From Chryseobacterium phocaeense (GTDB taxonomy: Bacteria > Bacteroidota > Bacteroidia > Flavobacteriales > Weeksellaceae): a DNA stretch of 64,000 nucleotides. A program made the translations under genes and the position numbers. The stretch's first letter is position 1. Every line of letters begins with the position of its first letter. Shown here piece after piece: positions 8,562 to 18,207 of this stretch. The stretch covers positions 868,001 through 932,000 of the forward strand of contig NZ_LT827014.1 in the NCBI RefSeq assembly GCF_900169075.1. Direction: 5' to 3'. The notes under the pieces are model-generated. The model was not told where the DNA came from, made no database searches, and saw only the letters and a list, made by a program, of their open reading frames with translations.

Positions 8562-9221
8562 TTACTTATTGATAAATAATGTGTCTTTTAAAATGGAACT
8601 TTTATCATAAATTGAGTAATTGATTTTTTCTTTTTTCAGTAGAGAATCTAAAATTTTAAAATTTTTAGGAAAATCTAGACCTAATGATATTCTACTACTT
8701 TTATTATTAAGCGTATTTTTATTATAATAATTGGCATTAAATACTATAATTATTTTCCTATGCGTATTGTAAGGCAAAAATAAGAGTGAACTAGTATATG
8801 TTAATTCATTAAAGCTGATAAAGTCAGAAAGTTTGTTGCATTTGTCATCTTTATAAAAAGTGTTAACATAATATAAATTTAACAATTTTAAATGTTTATC
8901 ATCCAAATTGTTGGAAAACTCAGAAGCGATAATTTTACCACCTATTTTTCCAGGTGCATCATATTGTATATTTTCCTGCATAATATGAACTATGTAATAC
9001 CCTAGGTAATTGGGTATTACGTAGTTTTTGTTTGAATTGTTTTTAAAGGAAAGAGTTACGATTAGATTATTATCATCTAACATTTCCTTTTTTTCAATTT
9101 TTATCATTATATCATTCTTATCTTTAAATTTTTCATTCGAACTGCAGTTCAATAATAAAGGGAGAAATAAGATTAGTTTACTTAATCTTAACTGGTAAAT
9201 GCTTGATTTTATCATATACAT
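8562..9221 (-). CDS. Putative immunity lipoprotein for the full-length Rhs toxin
   Basis: 219 residues. The signal segment LILFLPLLLNC has a lipobox-like LLNC with Cys near residue 26. The mature domain is Lys/Asn/Ile-rich and begins with a beta-rich segment (IMIKIEKKEMLDDNN then V-T-L-S-F-K-N-N-S-N-K-N-Y-V-I-P) that resembles the 6615-7310 protein. The start overlaps the last 44 bases of the Rhs gene, so the two are translationally coupled. An in-frame ATG at 9215 is an alternative start. A lipid-anchored periplasmic immunity protein fits a Sec-exported zincin toxin. This function is inferred; the family is not recognised. Confidence 0.65.
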   Translation of the reverse strand: MYMIKSSIYQLRLSKLILFLPLLLNCSSNEKFKDKNDIMIKIEKKEMLDDNNLIVTLSFKNNSNKNYVIPNYLGYYIVHIMQENIQYDAPGKIGGKIIASEFSNNLDDKHLKLLNLYYVNTFYKDDKCNKLSDFISFNELTYTSSLLFLPYNTHRKIIIVFNANYYNKNTLNNKSSRISLGLDFPKNFKILDSLLKKEKINYSIYDKSSILKDTLFINK

Positions 9222-12200
9222 GTTTAAATTGTGAGCTTTTCAAAATATAATTATCAAAAATATATTCAAGTGAACTGTCAAAGACACCAGGAAGTTTAGT
9301 TAAGCCATTTAATTTTAGAAAATCTCTTTCAATTCCCCATATGGCTCCATGCTCTATTGTTAACTTCCCTAATTCTCCTTGAGCCCCCGGATAAAGTAAC
9401 TCAGGTTCATATCCATTTTTTGTTTTAACTTGTAAAAAACTATTCAAGCTAGAATCAAGATTTATAGTAGAATGCCCCAATTCATGAGTCATTAGAAATC
9501 CAAGCTTAATTTTAGAACCAAAAGCAGCCTTCGAGAACGACAGACTAGAAGTATTACGATCCCAAAAATTCCTTCTTGTATAGGCTAATACTTCTTGACC
9601 CTTATTATTAATATAATAATCACCTCTTTTGGTATAACCACCAGATACATGATCTACATAAAACTGTTTTGCTCCCGTATCCATTTTATCCCATCCAGTT
9701 TCTTTATACATTTTTCGTAAAGTATTTACCGAAGGTTCTAAAGGAGTTCCTGAATCTGCTATTCCATGAGAATCATATTCGCCTTTTGTTAATTCTTGAA
9801 TTCTTGGACGTGAATAAAAATCAAGAATGTCACTCACAGCGGCCACTGCACCTCCAATTACGGCACCCTTTACTAATCCTTTCAGGAAATTGTCTCCATT
9901 AATTAATGAAACAGCCCCGCCACTTCCGGCTCCTGTTAAAGCCCCGTTTCCAACAGCTGCCCAAAACTCTCCTGCAGTGAATATCTGCCCCAGTCCTCCC
10001 GATACAGCTCCTGTGACGGCTCCCATCAAAAGAGATTTTCCAAAACCATTCCAGGACCAGTTATTGTTTATTGTTGCCTGAACAGCATAAATACCAACAC
10101 TTATAGCAGTTCCTACAACTGCAGCCCAAATAATAGGAGCAATATAGGTCAGGAAAAATCCTGCCACAAAAGCAAATTCTCCACTCGGATCATTGAACAT
10201 CAATGGATTATTTAATACATATCCATATTTGTTGTAATTCTGGGTATTCGTAGGATCCTGAATGTTTTCATCTGCGTTAAGGAATCTTCTTAACAATGGA
10301 TCATACAATCTGCCATTCATGTGGATAATTCCAACTTCTGCAAAATGCTCATGGCTGGTATATCCTCTTTCCAATAATAGAGAAGTACTGTTAATGATAT
10401 TTTTATCTGTAATAACAGCACCATTTCCAACCTGCAGATGAGTGAAATTTCCCCATGCATCAAAATGTCTCTGCTCAAGCTTGTTTCCGGTTTCATCACT
10501 GATCGCAAGAATACTTCCCAAATAATCCTTATGCAAAAATTTATAGGAGCCACTGTCTTCTGTAAAGTTCTTTAAATATACAATATTACTTTCATAAGGA
10601 GTTCCGCCTATGTAAAGAATATGTTTTTCCTTTCCGGTGATATTATCCTTAAGCACTTCAAAGCTTCCGTCTTCGCTATAGAATTTGGTAAATTTTCCTT
10701 CCTGATCAGGATCGAAGTTTCCTCCGTAGCTTACTTTTTGTCTCATGCTGGTAAGACCATATTGAAATGCGACATCTCCTTTTTCTCCATCAATGAATAC
10801 AGGATCATTATTTTCATTATAAGCAATGCTCTGGATCATATCATTGTTATAATTTTGAGTACCTGCAGCATTTAATGTCATTCCCGTAGGTTGATAGATT
10901 TTGGTGGAATTTTCAAATTTTATGGTTCCCACCTGATCATTTTGGGTAATTCTTCCTTTAATATCATAGACGTTTCGGTTGGCTGCTGGTTTAATGCCTG
11001 TTACAGGATTGGTCCAGTTGACCAAACGATTATTGTCATCATAATCGAATGATTCCACAATATTGAAATCTCCTCCGGTGGTTCTGCTCTTTAATTCGTT
11101 TTTAATGGCATCGAAAGAATATGAGAGTTGAAGAATAGAGGGTTTTACTATGGATGAATGGTTCATATTCGTTAAGAAGCCGTTTCCATCGTAGGTATTA
11201 TTAATCGCAGCAGCTCCTAATTTACCTTTTAAAATCTGGCCTTTGGCATTGGTTTCCTGAATTTCCCACAGTACTTTTCCTGAATTTTTGTCTTTGATCT
11301 GATACAATTCTCCGTTCCAGGCACTGTAGATATTTTCTATCTGTACTTTGGTAAGTATGCCTGAAGAATATAACTGCTTTTCATAAGAAATTATTCTTGC
11401 TTTATCATCATAGGTAACACCTTTCTGAATAAAGTATTTACCGTTGCTGCTTTCAGAAGAAGATAGAATTCTTCCCTGTGGATCATAAATAACACTAGAA
11501 CTGTATGATTTCCCTTTGGATGATCCGGATTTTGAAACTACCCTGCCTTTATTATCATAGGTATATGAAATGGTTTTATTGGTAGCTTGTCCACCATCTG
11601 TTGTTGAAATTTCTGTATGAGAAATCAACTGACCTAAATTATTATAAGTATATTCTTTGGTTCCTTTAGGGCTGGTAGTCTTTTTAGGCTGTCCAAATCC
11701 GTCATATTCATACTTGTATAATCCATTGGACGGATCATTGAACTCTGATTTTCTGCCCCAGTTATCATATTGGGTTGTCACAATATTTTCAGCATATTTT
11801 GCTTTGATTTGTTGCCCAGAAGCATTATAAAAAAACTGGATCGTTCCTCCTTTATCGGTTGTGGAAATCACATTCCCTAAAGCATCAGTGGTTTTGGAAT
11901 TGGTTCTGTTATAACCATTTAATTCTTTTACTGTTGAGGTGCTTCCTGAGACCGAAGTTTCCAATTGTTTACCAGTAAATGAAGTTGCAGTTACTTTAGA
12001 AGGAAATACAGAATCATCATAGACCATAACATTCCACTGATTAGCTGATTGTCCTTCAAAGTAAGGCTCAGATTCTTTAAGCTTTCTACCCAAAATGTCA
12101 TATTGTGTTTCCTGCGATACAAATTGTCCCTGTCCGAAGGCTTTGGTAGATACTTTGTAATTCTGACCTAATTTATTTGTATATTTTTTCGAAATATCAC

Positions 12201-15200
12201 CATCAGCAGAATATTCAGTAATGATAGTATTCGTGTTATTATCTTTTTCATAGGTATAAGTGGTTGTTCCCGTTAAGTTGTTTTTGGAAGTGAGCAGCTT
12301 ACCCCATTTGTCATAAGTATTAATTAGTGTGTTTCCTGAAGGATCTGTTCGCTTTTCAATCTGTCCCCAATCATTATAAATAAAATGAGTTTCCAGACCT
12401 AAATTATTGGTCTCCTTTTCTATAAATCTTCCTTTAGGTTCGTACGTGATACCGCTGGTTTGTTCCTGAGAATCTATACTATTACGGATTACTTTTTGGG
12501 TGATATTTCCAAAGCCATCATACAGATACGTTTCCAAGAGATAGCCGGAATTATCTTTGTTCCAGGTTTTTAATGTTTTTAAAAGATTGTTTTCGTAAAT
12601 ATATTCTTCTTTGGAAGATTTGCTATCTCCATAGGCCTGTACTTTATCAGTTTTAGTTTTTGGGCGGCCAATATAATAATCAGAACCTGATCCCGACGGA
12701 TTGTGAATATATTCAAAGTTAGAAGTTTTTATCCCATAGCCATTATTAAAGTTAGATATACTCTGTGCCGGTAGATAGTAGTCCCCATAAATAATACTGC
12801 CTTCAACAAGCACTCCTGTCAGAAAGTCTTTATTTTTTGTGCTTGTAGGGATAATGGCTTTTACGATTTTTGGTCTGTCAGCTGCAGAAATATTACTTAC
12901 TATCTGATCATTTAATCGTTCGTCAGTTTGGTATTTAGTGGAGCTGAAGCTCAACAGTTGAGTATTGTTTTCAGAAATATCTGTCGGAAATACAAGATTT
13001 TCATTATTGGTTCTGATGGACCATTCTTTTACAGGAACACCATTATTTAATGGATCTATTTCTGCTCCCGACCATGTTTTTGTATTTTCAAACCCATCAG
13101 CATACCATGAAGATCGTGCTGTTTGGCGGAAGCCTATCATACCTCTTCCTGTGAAATTACTGACAAAACCTCTATATCTGAAGTCTTGTTTTCTGCCCGA
13201 ATTTTTTAATTGGGAAACAGCAAATGATTGATATACTTTATTGAGCTCAATATAAGGATACTGCTCTTTTTTTACAGATTTATAAAAATTAGGATCGATG
13301 GTAGGATCTAATTCTTTGTATTCCACGTTGGTTTTTATTCCTCCCTGAGTAATGGCATTAATACGTGCCTCCTTAGATATGTCATAAAAATCAATTTTTT
13401 TCAATCTGTCACCAGCGATATTGTAACCAATTTGTGGAGCAATAAGCACAATCTGATGAACTGATTGATTGATTTTAAAGTTTCCGAGAAGTTCCTGGAA
13501 ATCATATCCGGTCCTTTGACTGAAAAGGCTGGAAGCTGGTGCATTTATAAATCCCCCATTACTCGTATCTTGTATTGGCCCCTCATTAAATGAATAACTG
13601 ATGTCATTATTGAACTTTTTCCCACCGGATGATATTTTAATTCCGATCTTATTGGAATAATTGATTTTAAAATAAGGAGTACCGGTAATATAAGTAAATC
13701 TAAGTCTTTCCTTTCTGTAATTAAAAGTGACAAAATCGCTTTTACCATCTCTGTCTAAATCATAAGCCTGATGGCTGGTTCTTTCAAAAGTTGCGGTTCC
13801 GTTGTCATTAGCAACAAACTCCGGTTCCTGACGAAATAAAGCAAAACTAGGTTTTATTTCTTCTACGAATGATTTTCCCGTTGATTGGTATAGATACCAA
13901 TCTATTGTCAGTGCTGAAGAAGGCACTAATAAATCACTTTTACCATCCCCGTTAAAATCACCAACAACAGCATGCTTAGATACGCCTTTGATTATATTGT
14001 TATCAAGATAAAAAGCTTTTTCAATGACAGAGAATATATTATCAGTGCCTTTTTTAAATTGCATGATAAAAGGACGATTTCCACTGTCAAATCTTAGAAA
14101 ATCTGTTTTCCCATCTCCATCAAAATCCCCGATTTTATAAACGCTTAAAACGTCAATATCATATGGGTAAAAAGAAACATTAGAATAAGACTGAGTAGGA
14201 GGAACCTGAGTGTCCATATTTATGATAATATATCTTTTCCGTGTGCTAAAAGTTTCCTCAAACTGTGGGATGCTTATAGGATCATTAGGATTTTGAAGAA
14301 TTTGGATTTTCGTATGTTCATCATCATTAAGGCCGATTAAAAGCTCAGAAATACCATCTGCGTCCAAATCCATCTCAGTAAGTTTTAATGGAGTGGTTTT
14401 CACACTATATCCACCTTCCAAAGGATTAATTTCAGGAGTAGTGAAATCATAGTCGGCATTTGGAAGAATCTTGGTATATTGGTGTACTAATTGATTAGAT
14501 TCATTTATGGAATAGACAAATAAATGAATGTCTTTTTTATTGTCAGTAGTATTGTTTACTAACTTATATAAAGCAAAACCTTGTTTGTTTTCGACAATTC
14601 CTGATGGATTTTTGAACGAAATAGCGATAGCTTTTTTAAATTCTTCTTTTGTAATATTTAATGGCCCAATATAAGTAAGTACTCCCTGTATTTCATCTAA
14701 GGCTTTGGATACAAGATAAAGGCCAGCTGGTTTATACGTAGGGTTAACACAGTTATTAAAGCCAGATGTTAAACTTTCACATACTTTAAATTGTTGATCA
14801 TGAAATTCTAAAGCATCTATTTTTCCATCTCCATCAAAATCACCTAATAACCCTGTTTCCAGAGAATAACTTTTTGATCCTGCCCAATCTACAGCTCTTG
14901 TAGATGTTTCATACTCAAATGTTATTGGGTTTGCAGCTTCCCCATTGGAGTTATATTCAGTTATTTTATTGGCAAACTGGTATTGAGTATTGTTAGGATC
15001 CTTAATATAGTTTACTATATATTTTTTAAATGGATTTCCATTTGAATTTACATTGATCTCGGAAAGAATCTTGTCTTGTGTAAACTCTAGGCCTTGTACG
15101 TAAGACTGCTCCTTTAATTCTCGGCCGATATAAGTGAATTCAATTGAGTTAAAATGAGGTTTGCTTGATATTTCATTGCCTCCCCATTCTATCAATGATA

Positions 15201-16059
15201 TTCTCCGTATAAAATCTGAAGATCTGAAACCGCCAAGACTCGCATTAGATTCGTATTTATAAGTGATATAATTGCCTTGAGGATCCTTCCATTTTACAAT
15301 GTTGTATTCTAAAGGCGTTGTTGTTTGGGATTTTGTTGTACCAGCTACATATGCACCGTACCAGGCTTGTGAGCCATCCTCAAATGTAACTTCAAAATGT
15401 GCAGGTCCTGCAAATTGCCCATTAACAGGATAATCTCCAACTGATTTAATCTTTACATTAGAATACTTCTCAGTCACATATTCGGCCCCATCTTTCCCAT
15501 ATTCTCCGGATTTTAAAATAAGCCGCTGGCCATTAAAGCTATAATAATCTGAATAATCAAGCTGAATTCCTTTGATTTCGCCATCTTTTTCAATATTTTT
15601 TCCGGTCCTTGAAATAGCAGTTATCCCCGAAAGATTCCAGCCATAGCCGGCAATTCCATTTCCTGAACCACTACTATAAACAAGATTAATTTGCGGAGCC
15701 ACACTTTTCACTCCCGGCGGAAGCGCAATAGGTAAAGTAAACTGTAGCTGTCCGGCTCCATTCACTTCAATATTTCCCTTAGTATCATGAAATTTCTTTT
15801 CCGACGGAGCTATTGTTCCACTAGGATTAGTAGCACCTGCATTAGAATCAACAGGACCTCCACCGGAATTTTCACTGGAAGGTCCTATCTTAGCCACAAA
15901 AGGATTGGATACTGCGGAAGAAGCGTGAAACCCCTGTGTGAGCACTACAGCTTGTGGATCCTGCACGGTTCTGGATGTACTTTCTGTCTGGTAAAGTATG
16001 GTTTGTGAAAAGCCTATTACTGAGCAGAAAGACAGTAAAAATGATAATATAATTTTCAT
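9178..16059 (-). CDS. Secreted Rhs/YD-repeat polymorphic toxin with zincin C-terminal domain
   Basis: 2,293 residues. A Sec signal (IILSFLLSFCSVIGFSQ) is followed by a low-complexity linker and a SpvB-like N-terminal domain (IEVNGAGQLQFTLPI, INLVYSSGSGNGIAGYGWNL). FG-GAP/calcium-type repeats occur at roughly residues 398, 643, 700 and 768 (GDFDGDGK, GDFNGDGK, DLDRDGKSDF). A long array of YD/Rhs repeats follows (YDGFGN, YDNWGR, YDNKGR and others). The Rhs-associated core ends in DPLLRRFLNADE and DPSGEF at residues 1914-1960. A Gly/Ala-rich membrane-like stretch leads to the tip with HELGH at residues 2192-2196, a zinc metallopeptidase signature. Known Rhs proteins encapsulate and deliver a C-terminal toxin; the target of this one is unknown. 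It is preceded by two exported partner genes and followed by an overlapping immunity candidate. Confidence 0.9.
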   Translation of the reverse strand: MKIILSFLLSFCSVIGFSQTILYQTESTSRTVQDPQAVVLTQGFHASSAVSNPFVAKIGPSSENSGGGPVDSNAGATNPSGTIAPSEKKFHDTKGNIEVNGAGQLQFTLPIALPPGVKSVAPQINLVYSSGSGNGIAGYGWNLSGITAISRTGKNIEKDGEIKGIQLDYSDYYSFNGQRLILKSGEYGKDGAEYVTEKYSNVKIKSVGDYPVNGQFAGPAHFEVTFEDGSQAWYGAYVAGTTKSQTTTPLEYNIVKWKDPQGNYITYKYESNASLGGFRSSDFIRRISLIEWGGNEISSKPHFNSIEFTYIGRELKEQSYVQGLEFTQDKILSEINVNSNGNPFKKYIVNYIKDPNNTQYQFANKITEYNSNGEAANPITFEYETSTRAVDWAGSKSYSLETGLLGDFDGDGKIDALEFHDQQFKVCESLTSGFNNCVNPTYKPAGLYLVSKALDEIQGVLTYIGPLNITKEEFKKAIAISFKNPSGIVENKQGFALYKLVNNTTDNKKDIHLFVYSINESNQLVHQYTKILPNADYDFTTPEINPLEGGYSVKTTPLKLTEMDLDADGISELLIGLNDDEHTKIQILQNPNDPISIPQFEETFSTRKRYIIINMDTQVPPTQSYSNVSFYPYDIDVLSVYKIGDFDGDGKTDFLRFDSGNRPFIMQFKKGTDNIFSVIEKAFYLDNNIIKGVSKHAVVGDFNGDGKSDLLVPSSALTIDWYLYQSTGKSFVEEIKPSFALFRQEPEFVANDNGTATFERTSHQAYDLDRDGKSDFVTFNYRKERLRFTYITGTPYFKINYSNKIGIKISSGGKKFNNDISYSFNEGPIQDTSNGGFINAPASSLFSQRTGYDFQELLGNFKINQSVHQIVLIAPQIGYNIAGDRLKKIDFYDISKEARINAITQGGIKTNVEYKELDPTIDPNFYKSVKKEQYPYIELNKVYQSFAVSQLKNSGRKQDFRYRGFVSNFTGRGMIGFRQTARSSWYADGFENTKTWSGAEIDPLNNGVPVKEWSIRTNNENLVFPTDISENNTQLLSFSSTKYQTDERLNDQIVSNISAADRPKIVKAIIPTSTKNKDFLTGVLVEGSIIYGDYYLPAQSISNFNNGYGIKTSNFEYIHNPSGSGSDYYIGRPKTKTDKVQAYGDSKSSKEEYIYENNLLKTLKTWNKDNSGYLLETYLYDGFGNITQKVIRNSIDSQEQTSGITYEPKGRFIEKETNNLGLETHFIYNDWGQIEKRTDPSGNTLINTYDKWGKLLTSKNNLTGTTTYTYEKDNNTNTIITEYSADGDISKKYTNKLGQNYKVSTKAFGQGQFVSQETQYDILGRKLKESEPYFEGQSANQWNVMVYDDSVFPSKVTATSFTGKQLETSVSGSTSTVKELNGYNRTNSKTTDALGNVISTTDKGGTIQFFYNASGQQIKAKYAENIVTTQYDNWGRKSEFNDPSNGLYKYEYDGFGQPKKTTSPKGTKEYTYNNLGQLISHTEISTTDGGQATNKTISYTYDNKGRVVSKSGSSKGKSYSSSVIYDPQGRILSSSESSNGKYFIQKGVTYDDKARIISYEKQLYSSGILTKVQIENIYSAWNGELYQIKDKNSGKVLWEIQETNAKGQILKGKLGAAAINNTYDGNGFLTNMNHSSIVKPSILQLSYSFDAIKNELKSRTTGGDFNIVESFDYDDNNRLVNWTNPVTGIKPAANRNVYDIKGRITQNDQVGTIKFENSTKIYQPTGMTLNAAGTQNYNNDMIQSIAYNENNDPVFIDGEKGDVAFQYGLTSMRQKVSYGGNFDPDQEGKFTKFYSEDGSFEVLKDNITGKEKHILYIGGTPYESNIVYLKNFTEDSGSYKFLHKDYLGSILAISDETGNKLEQRHFDAWGNFTHLQVGNGAVITDKNIINSTSLLLERGYTSHEHFAEVGIIHMNGRLYDPLLRRFLNADENIQDPTNTQNYNKYGYVLNNPLMFNDPSGEFAFVAGFFLTYIAPIIWAAVVGTAISVGIYAVQATINNNWSWNGFGKSLLMGAVTGAVSGGLGQIFTAGEFWAAVGNGALTGAGSGGAVSLINGDNFLKGLVKGAVIGGAVAAVSDILDFYSRPRIQELTKGEYDSHGIADSGTPLEPSVNTLRKMYKETGWDKMDTGAKQFYVDHVSGGYTKRGDYYINNKGQEVLAYTRRNFWDRNTSSLSFSKAAFGSKIKLGFLMTHELGHSTINLDSSLNSFLQVKTKNGYEPELLYPGAQGELGKLTIEHGAIWGIERDFLKLNGLTKLPGVFDSSLEYIFDNYILKSSQFKHVYDKIKHLPVKIK
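10165..10344 (-). repeat. Direct repeat shared by the orphan and full-length Rhs genes (copy 2)
   Basis: Partner of the 8340-8526 copy, inside the full-length Rhs gene at the end of the core domain, directly before the variable tip. Confidence 0.75.
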
Positions 16060-16151
16060 ATCTGTGTAGTATTGAGTGATTGAAAGATGAATAGAAAGGG
16101 AGACTTTCTTTTTTAATCTTTCAATGCATAGATCTTTAAATTCTCTGATTT

Positions 16152-16622
16152 CTATCTTTTCGTCACGTTTCTGCCAAAAACTCTGCCGTCTTTTAAAGTA
16201 AAACGCAGAATATAAACACCCCAGTCATAGCCGGTCATATTGATTTTAAGCTGACGGTTCAGCCCCGGAATATTCTGCTGCTGTAATTTCCAGTGCACCG
16301 TACTGTGCTGATACAGCGAAACAGATTCTATAAGGTTATCAGCTTCTTCAGTCCAGTCGATGGTCAGAACATCATTAACGGGCACCGGGTAAAGCCTGAT
16401 CTGCTTCCAGAATGTTTTTTCATCCATAGCATGAGGCTGTTGCAGTGATGCTATGGTTGTCGTTTCTTTTTTTGCTGCTTCAGTGGGAGCCGTTTTTCCG
16501 GCAGCATTGGGACCTCTGTATCTTTGATTTCCGGCCTCATCATATTTAAAATAGACTTCAGTTTGAGAAAAACCGAAAAAGCCGATCAGTAAGGAAAAGA
16601 TCGAAAGTAATTTTTTTTTCAT
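16152..16622 (-). CDS. Small T9SS-sorted protein, putative Rhs partner
   Basis: 156 residues: a Sec signal (LLSIFSLLIGFFGFSQ), a short Rhs-like piece (YFKYDEAGNQRYRG), a charged linker, and a type A T9SS sorting domain at about residues 75-156 with LYPVPVNDVLTIDW and WGVYILRFTLKDGRVFGRN. T9SS tails send cargo through the outer membrane. Apart from the YD-like piece there is little room for a functional domain. It sits 93 bases upstream of the Rhs start and 11 bases after the fibre-like gene, so the three probably form one operon. The role as adaptor or surface anchor for Rhs export is inferred. Confidence 0.75.
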   Translation of the reverse strand: MKKKLLSIFSLLIGFFGFSQTEVYFKYDEAGNQRYRGPNAAGKTAPTEAAKKETTTIASLQQPHAMDEKTFWKQIRLYPVPVNDVLTIDWTEEADNLIESVSLYQHSTVHWKLQQQNIPGLNRQLKINMTGYDWGVYILRFTLKDGRVFGRNVTKR

Positions 16623-16632
16623 TGGGTGTTTT

Positions 16633-17439
16633 TTAGTTTTTTTCAGAAAGAAGCTTTTCTACCTGCTTTTCAAGTTTTTCAAGCTTTTCTGATTGTGTTT
16701 TTAGTTTTTTGTTCTGCTCAATGGAATACAGCGTAAGTTCTTCTATTTTTTCCATAAGCTTCACATTCATTTCAGCGACATTAATGCCGTTTTTAAGAAC
16801 TTCTGCTTCAGATGGAATATTCGGAAGGTGTCCTTTTTCGTTAATATGCTTTTCCACTTCTTCCAGAGTATTCAGCTTATAATCCTTTCTGAATACATAA
16901 TCTGCCCATACATTGGCTTTAACTTCTACTTCTTTGGCAAAAATTTTTCCATCAAATTTTGCGGTAGCATTATTAAAGAACTTAACCCAGGTTCCATTGG
17001 CTGCATCTTGTATTCCAATGTAATACCTCCCATCATTGTAATTGCTTGGGATGGCCATAATGATATTGTGGGTTTTGCCTATGTTTCTGAATACTGTATC
17101 TCCGTTTTGTCCTCCAAAGCATCCGTCACAGTTAGATTTTATAATCTGGAATGAGCTGAGTGAGCTGGCAAGTTCAAAAACAGGATTTTCTGCTTTATAG
17201 ATTCTGAAAAATGCTTCACCTGTCCCTCCCGGGTCACCCGTTCCTACTTTTACTTTTCCATCAGGAAGGATTCGCATGGCTTCAGTATTATTGGTTTTAA
17301 ACATTAAAGTTTGATTGTCAGTGGTTCCCAGAAAATTATTTGAAGGATTTGTTCCCAAATTTCCCGTTAAATTCCAGGATTGTGCAAAAGTAAATGTTGA
17401 AGTAAGCAGGGCTAAAACCAGTAGTTTTTGTTTCATCAT
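16633..17439 (-). CDS. Exported tail-fibre-like protein with C-terminal coiled coil
   Basis: 268 residues. A Sec signal (LLVLALLTSTFTFAQ) precedes a segment W-N-L-T-G-N-L-G-T-N-P-S-N-N-F-L-G-T-T-D, which is common at the start of Bacteroidota fibre/endosialidase-chaperone-like proteins. A beta-rich middle follows. The segment ADYVFRKDYKLNTLEEVEKH and HLPNIPSEAEV is typical of these fibre proteins, and the end is a Lys/Glu/Leu heptad coiled coil (residues about 220-268). It is the first gene of the minus-strand Rhs operon and is probably a surface or trimeric structural component. The function is inferred. Confidence 0.7.
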   Translation of the reverse strand: MMKQKLLVLALLTSTFTFAQSWNLTGNLGTNPSNNFLGTTDNQTLMFKTNNTEAMRILPDGKVKVGTGDPGGTGEAFFRIYKAENPVFELASSLSSFQIIKSNCDGCFGGQNGDTVFRNIGKTHNIIMAIPSNYNDGRYYIGIQDAANGTWVKFFNNATAKFDGKIFAKEVEVKANVWADYVFRKDYKLNTLEEVEKHINEKGHLPNIPSEAEVLKNGINVAEMNVKLMEKIEELTLYSIEQNKKLKTQSEKLEKLEKQVEKLLSEKN

Positions 17440-17472
17440 AATGTTCGAAAAATATATTTAAACGTTTTTTTG

Positions 17473-17480
17473 CAAAAGTA
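17473..17480 (-). promoter_or_regulatory. Putative -7 box of the Rhs operon
   Basis: On the minus strand the sequence is TACTTTTG, matching TAnnTTTG, 34 bases upstream of the fibre-like gene start. No convincing -33 TTG was found at the standard distance, so support is moderate. The rest of 17440-17838 is AT-rich with no gene. Confidence 0.4.
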
Positions 17481-17838
17481 TCTTTTTTAGTTCACATGGA
17501 GAAGACTTATTGGATAATTGTGAACATGAATCTTCTCATATTGAACGTTTTAAATTTGGTTAACTATTAGTGCGAAAATATTTAAGTGAAGCGTCAAAAC
17601 CTGTCGTATTTTATTCTTTTGTAAAATGATTATACTTTTATTTTGTTCTATTTGTTGTTAAAAATATCAGATGTTGCTTAGAAACAATATTGTATTCAGG
17701 AAAGAGAGGATTTTGGGTTATTATTTTTAAAGGTAGTGACATTGTTATGGGAGCTGGGGCATTGACCATTATAGCTCAAACAAGATGAGCAGAATTATTA
17801 TCTCCTTACAAAAATTGAATGTCCCAAATATTAATAAC

Positions 17839-17862
17839 TTCTAAAATCCCTCCATTTTAGAA
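17839..17862 (+). promoter_or_regulatory. Putative metal-responsive operator of the efflux operon
   Basis: Perfect 9-bp inverted repeat TTCTAAAAT / ATTTTAGAA separated by CCCTCC. It ends 8 bases before the -7 box TACCTTTG (17871-17878). This is where a dimeric repressor would sit; the Fur-family protein encoded in the same operon is the obvious candidate. Confidence 0.5.
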
Positions 17863-17870
17863 AAAAACAA

Positions 17871-17878
17871 TACCTTTG
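17871..17878 (+). promoter_or_regulatory. Putative -7 promoter box of the metal-efflux operon
   Basis: TACCTTTG matches the Bacteroidota TAnnTTTG element. It lies 5 bases before the ATG at 17884, implying a very short or leaderless transcript. Confidence 0.45.
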
Positions 17879-17883
17879 TCCAT

Positions 17884-18207
17884 ATGAACCTGTTAAGATG
17901 GATATTAGCATTCTATTTCATGGCATTATCACTGATGCCGTGTGAAGATGTGCACCGTTCTTCAGGATCGGCAGAGATCAAGCTGTCATTCAATGTACAG
18001 GAATCTCATTCAAAAGATCAGGGTGATATCTGTTCACCGCTTTGTACCTGCAGTTGCTGCCAGATGACGGTATCCTCCTTTAGAATGGATCCGTTACTGG
18101 AAATCCCGAACCATGTTCAGGCTTATTTTTCAAAGAAAATTCTTTTTCAGAAAAACAATTTCGCGTACCAGATGTATGACCATATCTGGCAGCCTCCTAA
18201 AATTTAA
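17884..18207 (+). CDS. DUF6660-like small Cys-rich membrane-associated protein
   Basis: 107 residues: an N-terminal hydrophobic segment (LLRWILAFYFMALSLMPC), a middle Cys cluster (DICSPLCTCSCCQMTV), and the C-terminal ending HIWQPPKI. It opens the metal-efflux operon and is separated from the RND pump by a highly structured spacer. In Bacteroidota, proteins of this type often precede metal pumps; their function is not established. The Cys cluster suggests metal binding in the periplasm. The two small proteins at 29360 and 31732 share the overall plan, including the aromatic-x-Pro-Pro ending. Confidence 0.7.
   Translation: MNLLRWILAFYFMALSLMPCEDVHRSSGSAEIKLSFNVQESHSKDQGDICSPLCTCSCCQMTVSSFRMDPLLEIPNHVQAYFSKKILFQKNNFAYQMYDHIWQPPKI

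Noticed and set aside
5725..17439. Prophage or integrative element
   Set aside because: Despite the accessory, AT-rich character and fibre-like protein, no integrase, transposase, capsid genes or attachment-site repeats were found.
17490..17525. GTTCAC ... GTGAAC inverted repeat as an operator of the Rhs operon
   Set aside because: Only 6 bp with a 24-base gap in AT-rich DNA; too weak to call.
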